Source: an uncultured Lachnospiraceae bacterium (GTDB lineage: Bacteria > Bacillota > Clostridia > Lachnospirales > Lachnospiraceae). From it: a stretch of 64,000 nucleotides of DNA. Shown here in pieces: positions 19,941-28,034 of this stretch. A program made the translations under genes and the position numbers. Numbering within the stretch: the first letter of the stretch is position 1; each line of letters opens with the position of its first letter. The notes beneath the pieces are model-generated. The model had not been told where the DNA came from. It did no database searches and saw only the letters and a program-made list of their open reading frames with translations. The stretch is taken from contig CAMUMG010000002.1 in the NCBI GenBank assembly GCA_947089905.1, positions 310,001 through 374,000 on the forward strand. Reading direction: 5' to 3'.

Positions 19941-20057
19941 AATTTTTTGGTAAGTTTATGTAAAGAAGGCCTTTTAGGTGGTGTAATCTATCTTAGAACA
20001 GATAGAATAATTTACCGTACAAATAAAATAACAATATCTCCAACGTTGAGAAGTTGA
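19941..20057 (+). pseudogene. Remnant of a small protein-coding gene
   Basis: A 38-codon open stretch reads LCKEGLLGGVIYLRTDRI then IYRTNKITISPTLRS and stops. The pattern resembles the strand-rich start of PH-domain-like Firmicute proteins. It has no start or ribosome site of its own and ends before the TnpB fragment. Only the translated pattern supports it. Confidence 0.3.
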
Positions 20058-20099
20058 GAATTTTTTGTAAAATATTAAAGGAGTTACAAAACTCTTAAT

Positions 20100-20366
20100 A
20101 CAGCTATTAGTATGGTAAAGAATCATCATCTGGCAAAATCCATTACAGACACATCGTGGTACGAGCTAACAAGACAGTTAGAGTATAAGGAAAAATGGAA
20201 CGGCAGGAAATATATCAAAATAGATACCTTCTATGCCAGCAGTCACATATGCTCAGATTGTGGTTATCAGAATGGAGATACAAAAGATTTGTCAATGAAG
20301 AAATGGATATGTCCTGTTTGTGGAGCAGAACATGACAGAGATATAAACGCAGCAAAAAATATATAG
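20100..20366 (+). pseudogene. C-terminal fragment of an IS605-family TnpB
   Basis: The last 85 or so residues of TnpB remain: MVKNHHLAKSITDTSWYEL, the zinc finger with CSDCG and CPVCG, and the third RuvC motif HDRDINAAKNI. The front three quarters, with the first catalytic Asp and the Glu, are absent, so no active nuclease can be made. The DNA after the stop resembles the omega-RNA part of such elements (GGGACTGCCC, then GGAAGCCCTACAAC), but the end hairpin is degraded. It lies between a gene remnant and the ArsR gene and marks an old insertion. Confidence 0.8.
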
Positions 20367-20463
20367 GACAGGGACTGCCCAAATAAACGCCTGTGAAGAT
20401 AGTAGGTTACGAGGTCGATGAAGCAGGAAGCCCTACAACTAAAAATAGAGAGGAAAAAGATGA

Positions 20464-20883
20464 ATGGAGTCTAAAATATCTAAATCAAAGTATTGTCTGC
20501 GACATATTCCTCACGATCATGGATATGATACAGAACAATTACTTAAATTTTTACCTACAGAAAAAGAATTTGCAGAGGCAGCAGATATTTTCAGTCAACT
20601 TTGTGATAGCACAAGGCTTAGAATTTTATGGCTCTTATGTCATAGTGAAGAGTGTGTAGGAGATATAGCAGCAGCGGTAGATATGAGTGCGCCCGCAGTT
20701 TCTCATCATTTAAGAGTATTAAAACAGGCAGGCTTGATTATAAGTCGAAGGGAAGGCAAGGAAGTGTTATATACTCTTAGCGATACAAAGGAAGCTGAAT
20801 TAGTACATCAGATGATTGATGGCGTATTTGCAATGAAGTGTCCGGGAAAAAGGCATAGGCACAAAAGCGAGATACAAGAATAA
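20464..20883 (+). CDS. ArsR/SmtB-family metal-sensing repressor
   Basis: The 139-aa winged-helix protein has CDSTRLRILWLL, DIAAAVDMSAPAVSHHLRVL as recognition helix and GKEVLYTLSD as wing. The N-terminus KYCLRHIPHDHGYD and the C-terminus KCPGKRHRHKS are rich in Cys and His and could hold Zn(II)/Cd(II)/Pb(II), as in CadC/SmtB types. It precedes an HMA protein and a metal P-type ATPase, whose promoter has a perfect inverted repeat. It should release DNA when metal binds. The ribosome site AGAGGAAAAAG lies before ATG at 20464. Confidence 0.92.
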   Translation: MESKISKSKYCLRHIPHDHGYDTEQLLKFLPTEKEFAEAADIFSQLCDSTRLRILWLLCHSEECVGDIAAAVDMSAPAVSHHLRVLKQAGLIISRREGKEVLYTLSDTKEAELVHQMIDGVFAMKCPGKRHRHKSEIQE

Positions 20884-20913
20884 AATGATTTCATGGCTTC
20901 TTTAAAAAGTCTA

Positions 20914-20942
20914 TTGACAAAAGCATAAGAAAGGATTATAAT
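20914..20942 (+). promoter_or_regulatory. Promoter of the metal-efflux genes
   Basis: Perfect TTGACA and TATAAT, 17 bp apart, sit between the ArsR gene and the HMA gene. Confidence 0.85.
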
Positions 20943-20953
20943 TTTTTCAATAT

Positions 20954-20975
20954 CAATTAAACGATTGTTTAATTG
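20954..20975. promoter_or_regulatory. Probable ArsR operator
   Basis: CAATTAAAC-GATT-GTTTAATTG is a perfect inverted repeat with 9-bp arms, just downstream of the -10 box. Binding there would block transcription of the HMA and ATPase genes. Confidence 0.75.
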
Positions 20976-21014
20976 ATTAACTATAAAATCGATTAAAGGA
21001 AAGGATGAAATAAC

Positions 21015-21236
21015 ATGAAAAAGGTGTACAAATTACAGGATTTAGATTGTGCAAATTGTGCTGCAAAGATTGAGGATGCGATTGGAAAGATTACAGGAGT
21101 TGAAAAGGCAAGTGTCAGTTTTTTATCCCAGAAGATGATAATTGAAGCACAAGATTCAGAACATGAGAGAATTTTAGAACAAGCAAAAAAGATTATAAAA
21201 AAATTAGAACCAGAAGTGGTTGTACTTACAAAATAA
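21015..21236 (+). CDS. HMA-domain metal-binding protein
   Basis: The 73-aa protein is one ferredoxin-like HMA domain with the metal site DLDCANCAAKIE. In CadA/ZntA pumps this domain is usually fused to the N-terminus; here it is a separate gene just before an ATPase that lacks it. It probably hands metal to the pump. GGAAAGGATGAAATAAC lies before the ATG. Confidence 0.9.
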   Translation: MKKVYKLQDLDCANCAAKIEDAIGKITGVEKASVSFLSQKMIIEAQDSEHERILEQAKKIIKKLEPEVVVLTK

Positions 21237-21281
21237 AAATAGATGATTTTTAAAAACTGCGTAGGAAAGGGAAGGAAATAT

Positions 21282-23147
21282 ATGACAAAGCAAAAAAAGA
21301 TGTTAATTCGAATTTTAGCTGCATTTGCAGTATTTGTGTTAGGATATGTGCTTTCCCTTGAAGGGGGTTTAAGATTAGGTATATTTTTAATATCCTATGC
21401 AGTGATAGGATATGATATTTTATGGAAAGCAGTTCGAGGAATTTTCAAAGGTCAGGTATTCGATGAAAATTTTCTTATGGCACTTGCTACAGTAGGAGCA
21501 TTTTTTGTAGGAGAATATCCAGAGGGCGTTGCAGTTATGTTGTTCTATCAGGTAGGAGAACTGTTTCAATCCTATGCAGTAAATCAGTCAAGAAAGTCGA
21601 TTGCTTCTTTAATGGATATTTGTCCAGAGTATGCCAATGTTTTACGACAAGAGAAGATAGAAATAGTGGATCCAGAAGAAGTTTCAGTTGATGAATTGAT
21701 CTTAATTAAACCGGGTGAAAAAATTCCATTAGATGGAATTGTAACAGATGGTACTTCTACACTGGATACTTCTGCCCTGACAGGAGAGTCAATTCCTAGA
21801 ACAGTTCTGGTGGGAGATTCTGTTATCAGTGGCTGTATTAATTTAAACGGTACACTGACAGTACAAGTAACAAAGGAATATGATGACTGTACTGTGACAA
21901 AAATTTTAGAACTTGTAGAAAATGCCAGTTCAAGAAAGGCAAATGCTGAAAATTTTATCACGAAATTTGCAAGATATTATACTCCTGCGGTGGTGATTGC
22001 GGCTCTACTATTAGCATTTTTACCGCCAATTTTTATACAGGGAGAAAGTCTTTCTGAATGGATCTACAGAGCTTTGATTTTCTTAGTAGTATCCTGTCCA
22101 TGTGCATTAGTAATCTCAATTCCACTTGGATTTTTTGGAGGAATTGGAGCGGCTTCTAAACAGGGAATTTTAATTAAAGGAAGTAACTATCTGGAATTAT
22201 TAGCCGAAACCGAACTGGTGGTTTTTGATAAAACAGGTACTTTAACAAAGGGCAATTTTGCAGTAACTAAAATTGAACCTGTTTCAATGAGCGCAGAAGA
22301 ATTATTAGAACTAACTGCAAGGGTAGAAAGTTATTCCAATCATCCGATCTCAAATTCGATTTGTGCTGCATATGAAAAGCAAAGTGGAACGAAAATAAAT
22401 TCAGAAAAAATTTCAATAGAAGAGATTGCTGGACATGGAATTCATGCTATAATAGATGGAAAACAAGTTTATGTAGGAAATGAAAAGCTGATGAAGGAAT
22501 TTAAAATTCCATATCAGAAAACGGATGTGGTTGGAACAGTTGTCTACACAGCAGTAGATAAAACATTTGCAGGAAGTATTATAATTTCGGATCAGATCAA
22601 GCCAGATTCTGCAAGGGCTATTAGAGGTTTAAAGATTGCGGGAGTGAAAAAGACAGTCATGCTTACAGGTGATGCAGATATAGTTGGTCAACAGGTTGCA
22701 AAAGAATTATCTTTAGATGAAGTTTATACAGAACTACTTCCAGCAGATAAAGTTGAAAAGATGGAAGAATTACTAAAAGAGAAATCCGAAAAAGGAAAAC
22801 TAGCATTTGTCGGAGATGGAATCAATGATGCTCCAGTACTTGCCAGAGCAGATATTGGAATTGCAATGGGAGGTTTAGGTTCAGATGCAGCCATTGAGGC
22901 AGCAGATGTAGTAATTATGACGGATGAACCATCTAAAATTGTGACAGCAATGGAAATTGCAAAACGAACTTTGCGCATCGTTAAACAAAATATTGTCTTT
23001 GCACTTTTAGTAAAAGCAGTTGTATTAATTTTAGGAGCTATCGGACTTTCAAATATGTGGGAAGCAGTATTTGCAGATGTAGGCGTTTCTGTCATTGCAA
23101 TTATTAATTCCATTCGTGTGTTAAGAACAAAACCAAGTCAAGTCTAA
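21282..23147 (+). CDS. Heavy-metal P1B-type ATPase (Zn/Cd/Pb type)
   Basis: The 621-aa efflux pump shows the phosphatase loop TGES, the metal-binding CPC in VSCPCALVIS, phosphorylation motif DKTGTLT, the HP motif in SNHPISNS, GDGINDAPVLARADIGIAMG, and NMWEAVFADVGVSVIAIINSIRVLR near the end, whose Asp is typical of the Zn/Cd/Pb group. There is no N-terminal HMA domain. ATG at 21282 follows GGGAAGGAAATAT; the frame extends 13 codons upstream without a ribosome site. It forms an operon with the HMA gene under the operator at 20954. Confidence 0.95.
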   Translation: MTKQKKMLIRILAAFAVFVLGYVLSLEGGLRLGIFLISYAVIGYDILWKAVRGIFKGQVFDENFLMALATVGAFFVGEYPEGVAVMLFYQVGELFQSYAVNQSRKSIASLMDICPEYANVLRQEKIEIVDPEEVSVDELILIKPGEKIPLDGIVTDGTSTLDTSALTGESIPRTVLVGDSVISGCINLNGTLTVQVTKEYDDCTVTKILELVENASSRKANAENFITKFARYYTPAVVIAALLLAFLPPIFIQGESLSEWIYRALIFLVVSCPCALVISIPLGFFGGIGAASKQGILIKGSNYLELLAETELVVFDKTGTLTKGNFAVTKIEPVSMSAEELLELTARVESYSNHPISNSICAAYEKQSGTKINSEKISIEEIAGHGIHAIIDGKQVYVGNEKLMKEFKIPYQKTDVVGTVVYTAVDKTFAGSIIISDQIKPDSARAIRGLKIAGVKKTVMLTGDADIVGQQVAKELSLDEVYTELLPADKVEKMEELLKEKSEKGKLAFVGDGINDAPVLARADIGIAMGGLGSDAAIEAADVVIMTDEPSKIVTAMEIAKRTLRIVKQNIVFALLVKAVVLILGAIGLSNMWEAVFADVGVSVIAIINSIRVLRTKPSQV

Positions 23148-23216
23148 ACTATTTTTGAAGGGTTAATTTTATAATATGGACCTATGTCAATACTTTGGAC
23201 AAAAAAAGTCAAAAAA

Positions 23217-24107
23217 TTATGCTGCTTTTTTAAGTTCCTCATCCTCCTTTTGCTGTGGTGTCAGATAACCGATAGAGCTGTGAATCCTCTTACGATTATA
23301 CCAGCCTTCTATGTATTCAAAAATTGCTCTGCGGGCTTCCGTTGAATCCTGATAAGTATGAAGATATATTTCTTCCTTTTTCAATACAGAGTGAAAAGAT
23401 TCGATACAGGCATTATCGTATGGATTTCCCTTTCGGCTAAAGGAATGCTCGATCCCTTTCCTGCTCAGGTATTCTTCAAATGCCTGGCTTGTATACTGGC
23501 TTCCAAGATCGCTGTGCAATATGATACCTTTTGTATTCCTGACGTTCAGGCAGGCGTTTTTTACTGCCTGCACTGCCAGTTCCGTTATCATGGATGTTCC
23601 GTAGGCATACCCAATGATCTTGCGGCTACACAGATCCATAACCGATGCCAGATAGGTTCATCCTTCCTTTTGCACATGGATATACGTAATATCTGTGCAC
23701 CATTTTTGGTTGATGGTTTCCGTTCCGAAATCACGTTTCAAGATATTCACTTTATTATCTGGGATACTGCCGTGATTGGCATGGTGGTTGTACTTCTTTA
23801 CTACTACAGAGCGCAGTCTCTGCTCTGCCATATGCCTCTGGACACGCTTGATGCTGCTGGGTGTCCTGGAGTCACCCAGTACACGGCATAGTTTGACAGC
23901 CCCATATCTGCGTTTGGAATCCTCAAAGGCTTGTTTCACTTTCCTGCCAAATTCCTTATACTCCATCCGTTTATTTGAAGGTACACGAATCAGAGCCTTG
24001 TAATAGGTACTCCTTGGGAATTTCAGGGCAGTGCAAAGCTGAGATATCGAGTAGCTGGTTAAGTTGTTCTGGATAAAGGCAACAATCTTGGCTATTGTTC
24101 TTTTGCG
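23217..24107 (-). pseudogene. IS3-family transposase OrfB with a nonsense codon
   Basis: The frame encodes the DDE integrase part: HTH-like TIAKIVAFIQNNLTSYSI, RRYGAVKLCRVL, first Asp in KWCTDITYIH, second Asp in LHSDLGSQYTS and Glu in NACIESFHSVLKKE, ending with HSSIGYLTPQQ. A TGA at 23655-23657 (minus strand) sits where a Trp would be expected (VQKEG-stop-TYLASVMDL) in an otherwise intact frame. The protein would normally be made by −1 frameshifting from orfA near GCAAAAGAAC. With the stop, no full transposase forms. Confidence 0.9.
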
Positions 24108-24370
24108 AATATGGCGGTCGCTTTTTTTAGTATTTCGTTCTCGATCTTAAGGCGCTGGATTTCTTTTTGGAGAGCTTTATACTCCTTGAGGGTGACAGTT
24201 TCCTCCTCTGATACTTTGATAGAGGAAAGCTGCTTTACCCAGCCACTAATCGTACTCCGATTTACGCCATATTCACGTTCCAGTTGTGGATACGAGGTTC
24301 CTCCGGCATTGTACAGATCCTCAATCTGTTGTTTAAATTCCGGAGTGTAAGATTTCTGGTTTTTCGCCAT
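24092..24370 (-). CDS. IS3-family transposase OrfA
   Basis: The 92-aa protein has an N-terminal helix-turn-helix (SYTPEFKQQIEDLYNAGG, YGVNRSTISGWVKQL) and a C-terminal leucine-zipper coil (EYKALQKEIQRLKIENEILKKA region). It binds the element ends. The start at 24370 is chosen because AAAGGAGATGTTCAAC places the Shine-Dalgarno sequence at proper distance; an ATG three codons earlier touches it. The 3' end overlaps orfB for programmed frameshifting. Confidence 0.9.
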   Translation of the reverse strand: MAKNQKSYTPEFKQQIEDLYNAGGTSYPQLEREYGVNRSTISGWVKQLSSIKVSEEETVTLKEYKALQKEIQRLKIENEILKKATAIFAKEQ

Positions 24371-24430
24371 GTTGAACATCTCCTTTGCTCTTTCACTTGA
24401 TAGTATAGGTTGTTCAACTTTTCCTGTCCA

Positions 24431-24769
24431 CTCTTATATACTAACACCAGTACTTGTATTACTAAGTTAAAGGATCGCAACTGGACACACTGGTATAAGC
24501 ACCCTAACATCCAATATACAGACAAGCAGCTCCCAGCTCCTACTAAAGTTGGCCAAACGTCGGACAAGTATAGTGCCGTTTGGTTACAGATGCAACTAAA
24601 TCGGCAGATTGCTGCAAAACATATTTCTGTACCCGTTTTAACGATAGATGGTTGCTATGGACCTAAAACGGCAATAGCTGTGTTGGCATACTTTAAGTAT
24701 AAAGGTTGGTCTACCAACTGGTCGGGAAAACAGATCGGTAAAAATACGATTAAAGCATTGGTCAGATAG
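24431..24769 (+). pseudogene. C-terminal fragment of a phage-type endolysin
   Basis: About 112 residues remain after the IS edge: DRNWTHWYKHPNIQY, then a peptidoglycan-binding-like repeat with SAVWLQMQLNRQI, TIDGCYGPKTAIAVLAYFKYKG and GKNTIKAL. The DG-YGPKT pattern is that of PG_binding_1 domains at the end of lysins. The frame opens into the IS and has no own start. The catalytic part is not on the other side of the IS, so the gene was truncated by deletion as well as insertion. Confidence 0.6.
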
Positions 24770-24912
24770 GAGCTATATTATTTATCTTTTTGCTAAATTT
24801 TTGTTAGCATATTGTCACTACCTCCATAATTGGGGGCAGTGATTAAAAAACAGCATTAAAAAACAAAAATAAAATCACGCCTTTTATAGAAATATAATGA
24901 TTAAAATTTAGT

Positions 24913-25194
24913 TTATTCTTGAAATAAATCTGAGTGTGTTCCTGTGTCAATAAGTGTCAATGTCAATATATCTTCTTCAATCAAATAAATTAATAGCCAG
25001 TCTGGTTGTATATGACATTCTCTAAATCCGTTCCATCTTCCTTTTAATTCATGATCTTTATACTTTGTATCTAGTGGTATTCTTGTCTTTATTTTCTCTA
25101 CAATATCCTCTAGTAAAGATATATCAAAACCTCGTTTTACTGCAAGCCTTAAACTTCGTTTGAATTTATTGGAATATTTAACATTCAGTTTCAT
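24913..25194 (-). CDS. yafQ: YafQ/RelE-family mRNA interferase toxin
   Basis: The 93-aa toxin matches YafQ: KFKRSLRLAVKRG, DHELKGRWNGFRECHIQ, PDWLLIYLI and the C-terminal catalytic region LIDTGTHSDLF with its conserved His. YafQ cuts mRNA in the ribosomal A site. The gene overlaps the dinJ antitoxin by 17 bp, antitoxin first, the usual order. The pair sits among insertion-sequence debris and may stabilise this accessory stretch. Confidence 0.9.
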   Translation of the reverse strand: MKLNVKYSNKFKRSLRLAVKRGFDISLLEDIVEKIKTRIPLDTKYKDHELKGRWNGFRECHIQPDWLLIYLIEEDILTLTLIDTGTHSDLFQE

Positions 25195-25465
25195 CTTCCA
25201 GTATCTCCTTAAACATTTGTTTCACATCTGTATATCCTTTCACATTTGGATCATGACTGATTCGCTTTGCCTCTTCCATTGCTTCTATCACTTCTGGCTT
25301 AAACTTTGGATATTTAACATCAAATGGAATACCATTTTGTAAAACAACTTGTTTCAGAAACATGTTAATAGCATCTGATAAATTCAAACCCAAACCCTCT
25401 AAAAGTTCTACAGCCTGCTTTTTAGTTGTTTCATCGATGCGTACCTGAGTGGATATAGTTGCCAT
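25178..25465 (-). CDS. dinJ: DinJ/RelB-family antitoxin
   Basis: The 95-aa antitoxin has an N-terminal ribbon-helix-helix (TQVRIDETTKKQAVELLEG, LNLSDAINMFLKQVV) that binds its own promoter, and an acidic C-terminal tail that wraps the toxin. ATG at 25465 is preceded by AAGGAGTGATTTGTG. Promoter boxes lie upstream on the same strand at 25489-25517. Confidence 0.9.
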   Translation of the reverse strand: MATISTQVRIDETTKKQAVELLEGLGLNLSDAINMFLKQVVLQNGIPFDVKYPKFKPEVIEAMEEAKRISHDPNVKGYTDVKQMFKEILEDETEC

Positions 25466-25488
25466 CACAAATCACTCCTTTTTTCTTT

Positions 25489-25517
25489 ATTTTAACACAA
25501 TATGTTTACAATGTCAA
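25489..25517 (-). promoter_or_regulatory. Promoter of dinJ-yafQ
   Basis: On the minus strand TTGACA (25512-25517) and TAAAAT (25489-25494) are 17 bp apart, about 24 bp before the antitoxin start. I see no further gene between 25518 and 25800. Confidence 0.7.
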
Positions 25518-25799
25518 TTAATTATTAAATATTAATCAAATAAACAGTCTGTAAATAAAAAAGCGAACCTATAGTGATCATAAAAGAAACGAAAATATAG
25601 AATTTATTACGTTTAAAAAATTTTATCAGCTAATACATAAAGAAACGGAATGCCTGTATAAAAATTGGGTTGGGGAAATTAGAGGGAGTGGCTAAAACAA
25701 TAACATTTACACTAATAACAAAAGTAAAATAGTAGAAGATATTCTTTATTTTCATGAATTTTTCAAGATCTGAAAAAGTATAGGAGCTATTGGTGAATT

Positions 25800-25905
25800 T
25801 CAGAAAGAAGCTGTTCCACAGGCTTGTGGATTACGCAACGGTGCATTCCGACGGCAGGATGTGTTCACATTCCGCAACAGGGCGGAAGTCAGCACAGAGA
25901 TTTGA
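25800..25905 (+). pseudogene. Remnant of a large serine recombinase C-terminus
   Basis: Two overlapping frames joined by a one-base shift near 25861 read FRKKLFHRLVDYATVHSDGRM then VFTFRNRAEVSTEI-stop. This resembles the end of large serine recombinases of conjugative elements (LVDxVTVxxDGRxxFxFxxGTEI). The stretch is visibly GC-richer than its AT-rich surroundings, in keeping with foreign origin. A strong terminator follows. The assignment rests on the pattern alone. Confidence 0.5.
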
Positions 25906-25907
25906 AA

Positions 25908-25957
25908 GCGGCGGGCAGGTTCCGGGGAGTTCTGGATAATCCTGTCCGCTGCTTTTT
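25908..25957 (+). terminator. GC-rich terminator after the recombinase remnant
   Basis: Arms 25908-25919 (GCGGCGGGCAGG) and 25941-25952 (CCTGTCCGCTGC) pair with G-U tolerance and are followed by TTTTT. Confidence 0.75.
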
Positions 25958-26052
25958 CTGTGTGTGGAATTAGAATGTTCTGTGTATGGAAATTTGCGTA
26001 GATTTGGAGTATAATAGTAAAAAAATTATTTAACACTGTAAGGAGTGGGAAT

Positions 26053-27030
26053 ATGATAGTAGGATTTTTAGATTTATTAGGATTTTCACAATTACTGGAT
26101 TTATCAACAGAGATGGCGATTGATAATGTTAACTCTTTTAATTATGTGATTAAGACTAGAGTGATGGATAATATGACACATCCTATAGAAGAATACAAAA
26201 GGGATTACCCTAATGATAAGCATTTTCAAAAGTTTGGTGAAAAATCAGCAGTATCATCTTTTGAGTATTTGATTAGTTTTAGTGATTCGCTAATTTTAGG
26301 ATCAAATAATATAGAGTTATTTGTTGAACAATTATGCAATTTCGTATCATCATTATACATAAATTATACAGAACCTTTTAGAGATCAATTTGAGGATATA
26401 TTTAATGTAGATAGTAACAAAGTGGTTTCATATGAAAATGGAGGATTTAGAAAACACAAGGCTTTTCCTATTTTGTTTAGAGGGGGATTATCAGTTGGAG
26501 ATGAGTGTACTTTCTTCAAGGAAAATAGCATCCAAAATGGAAAATTTTGTTATGACGGGTATAATGTTTTTGGCAGAACTTATTTGAATGCAGTAAGGTT
26601 GGAACATTCAGGAAAAGGTCCTAGATTATTTTGTGACAAATCTATTGTTGACAATATGCAAAATAAGCGAATTATTCGAAAGATAAATGAGGAAAAAAAT
26701 ATATTTGAAATTGTATGGACAATAGAAGGGTGTGAAGCAACTGGATGTTGTAGTTCCGATTTATGGGGAAATGTTTTAGATAGGATTCATTCTAAATTAC
26801 TTCCGGCCGCCATCAATTTTGTTAAGTTTTACGGTTCTGATGAGAGGTATGCTGATATATTACCTCAATATGAAGAATTGTTAAGATTGGTTTGTTGCGG
26901 AATTGTAAAATATGCGAAAGACGAATGCAACAGAGGTGAGGAGGCTTTGGAAAAGATAAACTTTGTTCTTCGCACAAAACATTTGAATGAGTATACATAT
27001 GCAGACTTGCTAAGTGGTTTTGTTGAGTGA
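26053..27030 (+). CDS. Orphan protein with class III nucleotide-cyclase-like pattern
   Basis: The 325-aa protein is not a family I can name with certainty. The order of motifs recalls class III nucleotide cyclase folds, including the uridylate/cytidylate cyclases of Pycsar phage defence: a strand with Asp7 (VGFLDLLGFSQLL), a second strand with Asp78 (LISFSDSLILGS), then FRGGLSVGDECTF (143-155) and NVFGRTYLNAVRLE (171-184). The two Asp could bind the two metal ions. No membrane or TIR effector gene is adjacent, so the Pycsar link is only an idea. AAGGAGTGGGAAT precedes the ATG. It has its own terminator and lies just after a recombinase scar. Confidence 0.5.
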   Translation: MIVGFLDLLGFSQLLDLSTEMAIDNVNSFNYVIKTRVMDNMTHPIEEYKRDYPNDKHFQKFGEKSAVSSFEYLISFSDSLILGSNNIELFVEQLCNFVSSLYINYTEPFRDQFEDIFNVDSNKVVSYENGGFRKHKAFPILFRGGLSVGDECTFFKENSIQNGKFCYDGYNVFGRTYLNAVRLEHSGKGPRLFCDKSIVDNMQNKRIIRKINEEKNIFEIVWTIEGCEATGCCSSDLWGNVLDRIHSKLLPAAINFVKFYGSDERYADILPQYEELLRLVCCGIVKYAKDECNRGEEALEKINFVLRTKHLNEYTYADLLSGFVE

Positions 27031-27062
27031 GAACAGTGATAAAAACGACCAAAATCCCTTGG

Positions 27063-27117
27063 GTGCAAAAAATAACGATAGTCACTCTCAAAAACAGACA
27101 ATCGTTATTTTTTACAC
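27063..27117. terminator. Terminator after the cyclase-like gene
   Basis: Arms 27063-27079 and 27101-27117 (GTGCAAAAAATAACGAT against ATCGTTATTTTTTACAC) are complementary with one mismatch; T and A tracts suit both strands. From here to 27300 I see no gene. Confidence 0.7.
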
Positions 27118-27387
27118 TATGGAATATTGAAAGTACGCCAATTCTGAAAAATAAAACGATAGCCGCCCGTGCATGGGTGCATCTACCATTCCCGAAAGTG
27201 TTGATTTCAGAGCATTTGAGATAAATGTAAAAACGATAGCACTTATTCCCAAATTGTATCAATCTCGACACGCAATATGGTGAGTGGAAAGTAGGCAGTT
27301 ATTTTCCGAGTGTGTGAAAGTTTTTCTGTAAATAGTGTTTTGAAAGGGCTTTTATGATAAAGTAAAAATCATAGGAGACTTTTTATT

Positions 27388-27725
27388 ATGGTAAGAGAAA
27401 AGAAACCAGTATACACAATACAAATGACAGAAGGAAAACGAAACATCATCTAGCTTTTAGAGGAATATGATATCCAGACAACAGAAGACATTCAGGATGT
27501 CCCTAAAGATCTGCTCAGCAGAACAATCAGGAAAATGGTGGAGGCAGAAATAAACTATCATCTTGGTTATGAGAAGTCTGAGCGATCCAATAACGATAAT
27601 TATTGCAATGGCTACAAACGAAAACGTGAAAACAGCAACTATAGTTCTATGAAAATTGATGTGCCACAGGATAGAAAATCAACCTTTGAGCCTCAGTTAG
27701 TAAAAAAACACCAAAAAATATCTAT
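27388..27725 (+). pseudogene. IS256-family transposase, N-terminal fragment with a stop
   Basis: The frame starts MVREKKPVYTIQMTEGKRN, meets TAG at 27451-27453, and continues through RTIRKMVEAEINYHLGYEKS, DNYCNGYKRKRENSNYSSMK and DVPQDRKSTFEPQLVKK, the conserved N-terminal part of Mutator/IS256 transposases. It ends near 27725, before the DDE core. AAATCATAGGAGACT precedes the ATG. The bases at about 27305-27350 look like the element's left end. Confidence 0.85.
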
Positions 27726-27743
27726 TATAATACAAAACCAAAC

Positions 27744-27965
27744 TTACTCATCTTCTTTCTTACCATCAAAAATAATACCAGAGAAGTTAGAAATGGCAGT
27801 TTTAATAAAGTTACATGTACTTAAACCTAACTTTTGAGCATAAGCCTGTACAAGTTCTCGTTCTTCCTTTGTCATTCTAACTTTTATTTCACAAAATTTC
27901 TCCATATATTTTTTCTGAGCTTTTATTTCTGCTGCTGTTTTTGACTTTTTAATAGGCTCTGCCAT
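27744..27965 (-). CDS. Small ribbon-helix-helix-like protein
   Basis: The 73-aa protein has a lysine-rich start and a segment, CEIKVRMTKEERELVQAYAQ then KLGLSTCNFIKTAI, that fits a ribbon-helix-helix DNA-binding fold of the type found in plasmid partition, mobilisation or antitoxin proteins. AGAAGGGAGATTTTATA precedes the ATG. A perfect 17-bp inverted repeat lies 70 bp upstream, which could be its binding site. Its partner gene, if any, has been lost to the IS256 fragment side. Confidence 0.6.
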   Translation of the reverse strand: MAEPIKKSKTAAEIKAQKKYMEKFCEIKVRMTKEERELVQAYAQKLGLSTCNFIKTAISNFSGIIFDGKKEDE

Positions 27966-28034
27966 TATAAAATCTCCCTTCTATAATATAAAAATAGATC
28001 ATTTTTTATGATACGAATAGTATAACATAGGGAT

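Larger units (their letters stand above)
23196..24430 (-). mobile_element. IS3-family insertion sequence, defective
   Basis: A 1235-bp element is bounded by imperfect inverted repeats: on the minus strand TGGACAGGAAAAGTTGAAC from 24430, and on the plus strand TGGACAAAAAAAGTC from 23196. It holds orfA and a −1-frame orfB with a nonsense codon. The flanking triplets (CTT left, CTC right) do not form a clear target duplication. Its right edge abuts an endolysin tail. Confidence 0.88.

Noticed and set aside
20393..20659. An 88-codon frame overlapping the ArsR gene
   Set aside because: It is out of frame with the clear ArsR protein, and its first part is the degraded tail of the IS605-type element.
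24815..24842. Inverted repeat TCACTACCTCC / GGGGGCAGTGA as a terminator
   Set aside because: The stem has mismatches and no T tract follows on either strand, so I do not call it a terminator; it may be an IS end remnant.
25800..26036. Minus-strand 78-codon frame over the GC-rich scar
   Set aside because: The plus-strand translation shows the recombinase-like pattern and the hairpin lies inside the minus-strand frame.
26053..27030. Full Pycsar defence system
   Set aside because: No effector gene with TIR or membrane domain and a cyclic-nucleotide-binding domain lies beside the cyclase-like gene, so only an orphan is claimed.
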